Source: Lacibacter sp. H407 | Lineage (GTDB): Bacteria > Bacteroidota > Bacteroidia > Chitinophagales > Chitinophagaceae | DNA length: 64,000 nucleotides | Assembly (NCBI RefSeq): GCF_037892605.1 | Contig: NZ_JBBKTU010000001.1 | Coordinates: 2,666,001-2,730,000 of the forward strand | Direction: 5' to 3' | Shown: piece by piece, positions 59,228 through 64,000 of the stretch | Layout: each line of letters opens with the position of its first letter | Position numbering within the stretch: position 1 is the first letter of the stretch | Notes under the pieces: generated by a model | The model's database searches: none | Told to the model about the DNA's origin: nothing | Seen by the model: only the letters and a program-made list of their open reading frames with translations | Position numbers and translations under genes: made by a program

Positions 59228-60796
59228 ATGATCAAAAAAATCTCTTTAGCCCTGGTCGTTTTTATTTCAGCTGTTGTATCAATGGCAGCCGATTTTGATA
59301 TTACAAAATACGGAGCTGTTGGCGATGGTAAAACGCTGAACACAATATTTATTCAAAAAGCAATTGATGAATGCACCAGGAGTGGAGGCGGCAAAGTAAT
59401 TTTTCCAGCCGGCATTTATTTATCAGGCACTATCGAGTTAAAAGATAACGTTACGCTGCATTTCAACAAAGATTCCCGTTTGCTGGGCAGCACAGATTTA
59501 GAGCAATACAGAAATCTTGATCCTTTCACAGAAGGATTGGGCATTGATGTTGGCTGGGCTTTGCTGGTAGCAGTTGATGCAAAGAACATTGGTATCGAGG
59601 GTGAAGGTGCTATTGATGGACAAGGGTCGAAATTAAAAGCAGAACATATTTTAAAAGATACAAGACCCGAAGGTCAACGTTGGGGACGTCGCCCGTTTTT
59701 AGTTCGTATTGTAAGATGTACCGGTGTAACAGTAATGGATGTTACACTCAATTATGCAGCTGCATGGACGTCGCATTATTTCCAATCAAGGAATATCAGT
59801 ATTGAAAATGTAAAAATTTTAAGCGTTGGTGTTGCTCACAATGATGGTATTGGTATTGATGGCTGTCAAGATGTAGTTATTAAAAATTGTGATGTCATTA
59901 GTGGTGATGATGCGTTGGTGTTTAAGACCACATCCAGCAAGATGGCCAATAGAAATATTGTTGTATCAGGAATGCGGTTAAAGAGTTCGCAGGCGGGCAT
60001 TAAGATGGGAACAGAATCAATGGCGCCTTTTGAAAATATTAAGATCAGCAATTGCCATATTTACGAAACAAGAAACGGTGGCATTAAATTGTTGACCGTT
60101 GATGGCGCTCATCTGCGGAATATTGAGATCACTGATATCACAATGGATGATGTACGAACTCCTATGTTATTTCGATTAGGTTCACGATTGAATGTTTTCA
60201 GAAAAGGGCAGGATACAAAACAACAAACAGGAACATTTGAAAATGTTGTGATCCGCAATGTAAAGGCAAGAGCTTCAGACAGTGCACAATTAAAACCGGC
60301 GTCTGGAATTTTAATTACAGGCGTGCCCGGTCATTATATAACGAATCTTACTTTGGAGAATATCGAAATTGAATTGCTCGGAACGGGAACTGTAGAAAAT
60401 TCGAGACATGTTGTTCCCGAGGCAATTGATCAATATCCTGAAGTAAAAACCTTTGGGCCTACCATTCCAGCTTATGGTGTTTGGGCACGGCATGTAAAAG
60501 GATTGAAGCTCATCAACGTTACATTCAAACTAAAGAACAATGATCTGCGTCCTGCTTTTATTTGTGAAGATGGAAAAGATATTGAAGTAAGTGGTTGGAA
60601 GATTCCTGCAACGGAAGGCGGAGAAGCAATCATACGTTTAGAGGATGTAATTGGAGCATTGATTCAGAATAATGAAGTGAAAGGCAGTGCAGGTTTGTTT
60701 GTAAAAGTTGAAGGGGTCGAAAGTAAGTCTGTTACTGTAACAAAGAATAAAACAAAAGAAATCAGAAAAACAATCAGCTTGCCGGGAACTAAATAA
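59228..60796 (+). CDS. GH28 polygalacturonase-family glycosidase
   Basis: Exported beta-helix enzyme of 522 residues, signal to VSMAA. N-terminal motif DFDITKYGAVGDGKTLNT is the family opener. Catalytic aspartates: Asp206 in HNDGIGIDG (equivalent to the NTD motif) and Asp227-Asp228 in SGDDALVFK. NGGIKLLTVDGA likely holds the lysine of the RIK motif, and GIKMGTES the glycine loop. The exo-acting GH28 subgroup (galacturonidase or rhamnogalacturonan type) often has about this length. It supports a backbone or side chain with galacturonic acid, consistent with uxaA nearby. The next gene starts 13 bases downstream. Confidence 0.9.
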   Translation: MIKKISLALVVFISAVVSMAADFDITKYGAVGDGKTLNTIFIQKAIDECTRSGGGKVIFPAGIYLSGTIELKDNVTLHFNKDSRLLGSTDLEQYRNLDPFTEGLGIDVGWALLVAVDAKNIGIEGEGAIDGQGSKLKAEHILKDTRPEGQRWGRRPFLVRIVRCTGVTVMDVTLNYAAAWTSHYFQSRNISIENVKILSVGVAHNDGIGIDGCQDVVIKNCDVISGDDALVFKTTSSKMANRNIVVSGMRLKSSQAGIKMGTESMAPFENIKISNCHIYETRNGGIKLLTVDGAHLRNIEITDITMDDVRTPMLFRLGSRLNVFRKGQDTKQQTGTFENVVIRNVKARASDSAQLKPASGILITGVPGHYITNLTLENIEIELLGTGTVENSRHVVPEAIDQYPEVKTFGPTIPAYGVWARHVKGLKLINVTFKLKNNDLRPAFICEDGKDIEVSGWKIPATEGGEAIIRLEDVIGALIQNNEVKGSAGLFVKVEGVESKSVTVTKNKTKEIRKTISLPGTK

Positions 60797-60809
60797 CAAA
60801 CCTCATTAA

Positions 60810-62384
60810 ATGAAACAACTAAGCAGATTCTTTTTTCTTTTCCTCGTGATTGCTTTAGCAATCATAGAAACCGGTACGGCTCAAACTTCTGCAAAAAGTC
60901 AATGGGTGTATCCTGATGCAAAGGGTAAACTGGTTTATAAAACTCTTGAGACCGGGGATAAGATCATGGACTTTTCATATGCCGGCTATATGGGCGGTGG
61001 TGTAAAAATTCCTTCTGTTGAAGTGAAAATTACTTTGAGCCCGGTTCCGGGAGATAATTCGGCAGCTATTCAACAAGCGATTGATGAAGTATCAAAAATG
61101 AAGTTGGTGAATGGTTTCAGGGGAGCTGTTTTATTAAAGCCGGGTGTGTACGATTGTGAAAAGCCTTTGGTTATTAATACAAGTGGCGTGGTGCTTCGAG
61201 GAAGTGGTTCAGATGAAAAAGGTACAGTCCTTAATTTGATTGGGAAACCACATGTTGCTGTTTCTGTAAGGGGGGATGCGAAATGGAAAGTTATTGGAGA
61301 AGCGACAACGATGGCTGATTCGTATGTTCCTTCCGGTTCAACTTCATTTACAGTTGCCGATGCTTCAGGATTGAAAGCAGGGGATACTATTCGTATAACA
61401 AGACCCATCAATGATACATGGATCGAGTTTATGGGCATGCATCAATTGGTACGTAGTGGAAAAAAGCAAACATGGATCAGTGGTGATATTACAACTGAGC
61501 GAACCATTGCAAAAATTGAAAAAAATAAAATCACGGTTGATGTGTCGTTGAATGATTCGTATGATTCAAAATATATTTCGCCGGCAGTTACCGTACAAAA
61601 AATAACAGCTACAGGTTTACTTACACAGATCGGGATGGAAAACTTCCGCATTCTTGCCGCAGCACAATCTGTTACCATAGATGAAGGTCATCACCGTGCA
61701 TTCACGATGAGTGGCTTGTCAGATGGCTGGGCAAGAAATATTGACGTGTTTAATACGGTCAACAGCATTAGCGTTACTGGTCGGCGAATTACTATTGATA
61801 ATGTCAGCATCATGCATAACCTTCCAACCATTGGCGCAGCAAAGCCTGCTGATTTAAATGGAAGTGGTCAACAGATTTTATTTAACCGCTGTACAATTCA
61901 AGGCGATAATCTTTTCTTCTTCGGAACAGGTGCAAAAGTAACCGGACCTGTAGTTGTATTGAATTGCACATTTCGTGGTAATGGATGGATTCAACCACAT
62001 CAACGTTGGGCAACAGGATTATTAATTGACGGATGCAATGTGCCTGATGGTGGAATTGATTTTATGAATCGTGGTGTAATGGGTTCGGGTCATGGATGGA
62101 CGATTGGCTGGGCTGTTGCATGGAATTGTAAAGCAAAATCTTATCTTAATCAAATGCCGCCGGGCTCAGCTAATTGGGTGATTGGAAGTATTGGTGAGCA
62201 ACAAAAGAAAGCGATTCCCGGTTCAAACGAAACCGGCTCTATCAGCTATAATAATCAACCAATGCAGCCCGAAGGCATTTATGATTCACATGGTATTCCT
62301 GTAGCCCCGGTAAGTCTTTATCTTTCTCAATTAAAAGAGAGGTTAGGCAAACAGGCATTGATCAATATAGGGTACACTGATTAA
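60810..62384 (+). CDS. Secreted right-handed beta-helix protein, pectate-lyase-3-like
   Basis: 524-residue exported protein (signal to GTAQT). Residues about 75-140 have the pectate-lyase-3/GH28-type start PGDNSAAIQQAIDEV, GAVLLKPGVYDCEKPLVI and VVLRGSGSDEKGTVL. A beta-strand insertion (about 150-250) precedes the helix body, which has MSGLSDGWARNIDVFN and ITIDNVSIMHNLP rungs. WIQPHQRWATGLLIDGC resembles the DUF-type beta-helix proteins of pectin and algal-polysaccharide PULs. I cannot name a catalytic residue pair with confidence, so lyase or hydrolase action is open. It lies between GH28 and GH105 genes in the same direction, which suggests work on the same uronate polymer. Confidence 0.78.
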   Translation: MKQLSRFFFLFLVIALAIIETGTAQTSAKSQWVYPDAKGKLVYKTLETGDKIMDFSYAGYMGGGVKIPSVEVKITLSPVPGDNSAAIQQAIDEVSKMKLVNGFRGAVLLKPGVYDCEKPLVINTSGVVLRGSGSDEKGTVLNLIGKPHVAVSVRGDAKWKVIGEATTMADSYVPSGSTSFTVADASGLKAGDTIRITRPINDTWIEFMGMHQLVRSGKKQTWISGDITTERTIAKIEKNKITVDVSLNDSYDSKYISPAVTVQKITATGLLTQIGMENFRILAAAQSVTIDEGHHRAFTMSGLSDGWARNIDVFNTVNSISVTGRRITIDNVSIMHNLPTIGAAKPADLNGSGQQILFNRCTIQGDNLFFFGTGAKVTGPVVVLNCTFRGNGWIQPHQRWATGLLIDGCNVPDGGIDFMNRGVMGSGHGWTIGWAVAWNCKAKSYLNQMPPGSANWVIGSIGEQQKKAIPGSNETGSISYNNQPMQPEGIYDSHGIPVAPVSLYLSQLKERLGKQALINIGYTD

Positions 62385-62433
62385 TTTCATTTGTCTGTTT
62401 TTGATTTATAAATACAAACTAAACGTTCAAGGA

Positions 62434-63579
62434 ATGAAACATATAGCGTTGAAAAAAATAATGGCAGGTCTTGTAATTGTTTCGTTACCTGTGTTAACAA
62501 TTGCACAATCAAAAACCAACATCCAAGAATTTAAAAATTGGCCTAAAGGTTCCTCTCCGCAGGAGATCGGGAAACGTGTCAGTGATCACTACATCGAAAC
62601 GCCGCATACAAATTTTAATCGTCCGGTACCACCTCGTGTCATAACGTATCCTGAAACCTGTACATGGTATGGTGCTTTAACATTTGCAAAACAAACGAAC
62701 GATAAAAAATTGCTTGAGCAACTGGCGCAGCGTTTTGAACCTTTGTTTGGCAGCAGAGATACATTGATTCCAAAACCTGACCACGTTGATTACACAGTGT
62801 TTGGATCTGTACCATTGGAGCTGTACATGCAAACAAAAGATCAACGCTATCTCACCTTAGGAAAACATATTGCTGATAAGCAATGGGGTCCGCCGGAAGG
62901 ACCAAGAGTAAAACCAGAGTCGCATTATTATTATAATAAGGGAATGACCTGGCAAACAAGGATGTGGATCGATGATATGTTTATGATCACAGCTGTACAA
63001 TCGCAAGCTTATCTTGCAACGGGTGATACTGCATATATCAACCGTGCTGCACGAGAAATGGTTCTTTATTTAGATTCTTTACAAATGCCGAACGGTCTTT
63101 TTTATCACGCACCCGATGTTCCATTCTTTTGGGGACGTGGCAATGGCTGGATGGCTGCAGGCATGAGTGAGTTGCTTCGTTCATTACCAAAAAATAATCC
63201 CAACTATAATCGAATAATGACGGGATATAAAACGATGATGACGTCGTTATTAAAATATCAGGCCGAAGATGGAATGTGGCGTCAGTTGATCGATGATCCG
63301 GCATCATGGGCAGAAACTTCCTGTACAGGAATGTTTGCATTTGCATTTATTACTGGTGTAAAGAACGGATGGCTCGATATGAAAGTTTATGCTCCTGCAG
63401 CAAGAAAGGCATGGTTGAAGTTAATCACCTACATCAATGAGAATGATGACATCACTGAAGTGTGTGAAGGAACGAATAAAAAGAATGAGCGGCAGTATTA
63501 CATTGACCGCAAACGAAACATAGGTGACCTTCATGGACAGGCACCTGTCTTGTGGTGTGCAACTGCATTGTTACGTTAA
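62434..63579 (+). CDS. GH105 unsaturated rhamnogalacturonyl hydrolase
   Basis: Removes unsaturated galacturonic acid from oligosaccharides made by pectin-type lyases. About 381 residues from ATG 62434; an upstream TTG (62401) would give an 11-residue addition before the signal. Signal to TIAQS. The catalytic-aspartate region is MWIDDMFMI (Asp180-Asp181). GVR-type motifs include YYYNKGMTWQTRMW and FWGRGNGWMAAGMSELLR, matching YteR/YesR-like GH105 proteins. Together with GH88 at 54972 this gives the PUL two enzymes for unsaturated uronates. It ends 32 bases before the DUF1080 gene. Confidence 0.92.
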   Translation: MKHIALKKIMAGLVIVSLPVLTIAQSKTNIQEFKNWPKGSSPQEIGKRVSDHYIETPHTNFNRPVPPRVITYPETCTWYGALTFAKQTNDKKLLEQLAQRFEPLFGSRDTLIPKPDHVDYTVFGSVPLELYMQTKDQRYLTLGKHIADKQWGPPEGPRVKPESHYYYNKGMTWQTRMWIDDMFMITAVQSQAYLATGDTAYINRAAREMVLYLDSLQMPNGLFYHAPDVPFFWGRGNGWMAAGMSELLRSLPKNNPNYNRIMTGYKTMMTSLLKYQAEDGMWRQLIDDPASWAETSCTGMFAFAFITGVKNGWLDMKVYAPAARKAWLKLITYINENDDITEVCEGTNKKNERQYYIDRKRNIGDLHGQAPVLWCATALLR

Positions 63580-63611
63580 TTGCTTTTATTGAAAGATTAA
63601 AAAATCACTTT

Positions 63612-64000
63612 ATGAAATCAAGACTTTTTTTCTTTATCAGCACTTTATTTTTTTCATCTCTGCTATGTGCACAATCAAAAACGGATGGATGGATCAATCT
63701 CTTTAATGGGAAAGATCTTACCGGCTGGAAACGTTTGGCAGGTACAGCATCGTATACTGTTGAAAACGGAGTGATTGTAGGACGTACCGTGATGAATTCC
63801 CGCAACACGTTTTTAGTTACGGAAAAAGAGTATAGTGACTTTATACTCGAAGCAGAGATCTGGTTAGAAGATGAAGAAGGCAATGCCGGTATTCAAACAC
63901 GCAGCCATTTTGATCCCAAAGCGTTTAATGGTGTGGGAAGAGTGTATGGACGTCAATGTGAAATTGATCCAACACCACGCCGGTGGACCGGAGGTATCTT
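63612..64000 (+). CDS. DUF1080 (3-keto-disaccharide hydrolase domain) protein, 3'-truncated
   Basis: Partial gene cut by the window end; 129 complete codons visible. Signal peptide MKSRLFFFISTLFFSSLLCA. Then WINLFNGKDLTGWKRLAG, the signature of the DUF1080 (PF06439) concanavalin-like domain, with VENGVIVGRTV and FILEAEIWLEDEEGNAGIQT following. Members are exported and found beside glycoside hydrolases; some cleave 3-keto-glycosides. The visible part is about half the usual single-domain length. It shows that the PUL continues beyond base 64000. Confidence 0.88.
   Translation, partial: MKSRLFFFISTLFFSSLLCAQSKTDGWINLFNGKDLTGWKRLAGTASYTVENGVIVGRTVMNSRNTFLVTEKEYSDFILEAEIWLEDEEGNAGIQTRSHFDPKAFNGVGRVYGRQCEIDPTPRRWTGGI

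Noticed and set aside
31197-64000. Alginate utilization locus
   Set aside because: Names such as alginate lyase come from fold only. There is no PL7/PL17 pair or DEH reductase, and the many fucosidases and galactosidases do not fit alginate.

Overview
The window comes from a Bacteroidota genome, most likely a soil or freshwater member of the Chitinophagaceae. The grounds are two SusC/SusD pairs, a type IX secretion cargo protein with a gliding-motility-type C-terminus, abundant Sus-type lipoproteins, few Shine-Dalgarno sites with A-rich start contexts, and one candidate promoter of the TTTG / TAnnTTTG type. No rRNA, tRNA, CRISPR array, integrase or intact transposase was seen.

Layout. (1) 1-5.6 kb: an RND efflux operon (membrane fusion protein cut by the window edge, inner-membrane pump, outer-membrane factor) closed by a strong terminator. 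(2) 5.6-15.2 kb: a patchwork of a secreted protein of unknown function, a large T9SS cargo protein, a TonB-dependent receptor, a small PQQ-repeat protein, a probable hsdM remnant and an unrecognised membrane protein. It carries copies of two interspersed intergenic repeat families, called REP-1 and REP-2 here. (3) 15.4-26.3 kb: an unusual SusC/SusD locus with no glycoside hydrolase. It joins two secreted alpha/beta-hydrolase esterases, a DctA-type C4-dicarboxylate symporter, ATP-dependent PEP carboxykinase and a D-malate/tartrate dehydrogenase. I infer uptake and breakdown of an esterified or polymeric hydroxy-dicarboxylic acid. A third REP-1/REP-2 pair follows it. (4) 26.9-31.1 kb: a LacI-type regulator convergent with altronate dehydratase (uxaA), then an AraC-type regulator; two LacI-like operator candidates lie between uxaA and araC. 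(5) 31.2-64 kb: a large polysaccharide utilization locus running past the window end.

The large PUL has one SusC/SusD pair with two accessory surface lipoproteins (one FAS1-like). Around it are GH36, GH2, GH31, GH95, two GH29, two GH28-type beta-helix proteins, GH88, GH105, a PL6 lyase, two proteins of the alginate-lyase (PF05426) fold, another beta-helix protein and the start of a DUF1080 protein. All appear to be exported. Lyases and polygalacturonase-like enzymes would cut a uronic-acid backbone, GH88 and GH105 would remove the unsaturated ends, and fucosidases plus alpha- and beta-galactosidase-type enzymes would strip side chains. UxaA would feed galacturonate-derived acid to KDG. No sulfatase is present, which argues for a non-sulfated, fucose- and galactose-decorated uronate polymer such as a plant pectin domain, gum or mucilage, or a microbial exopolysaccharide.

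The points most worth a second look are the REP-1 element, whose hairpin is supported by compensatory changes between copies; the palindrome-rich REP-2 element, with a short coding-like tail shared by two copies; and the SusCD-esterase-dicarboxylate locus. All functional statements come from reading motifs by eye; no database search was run.
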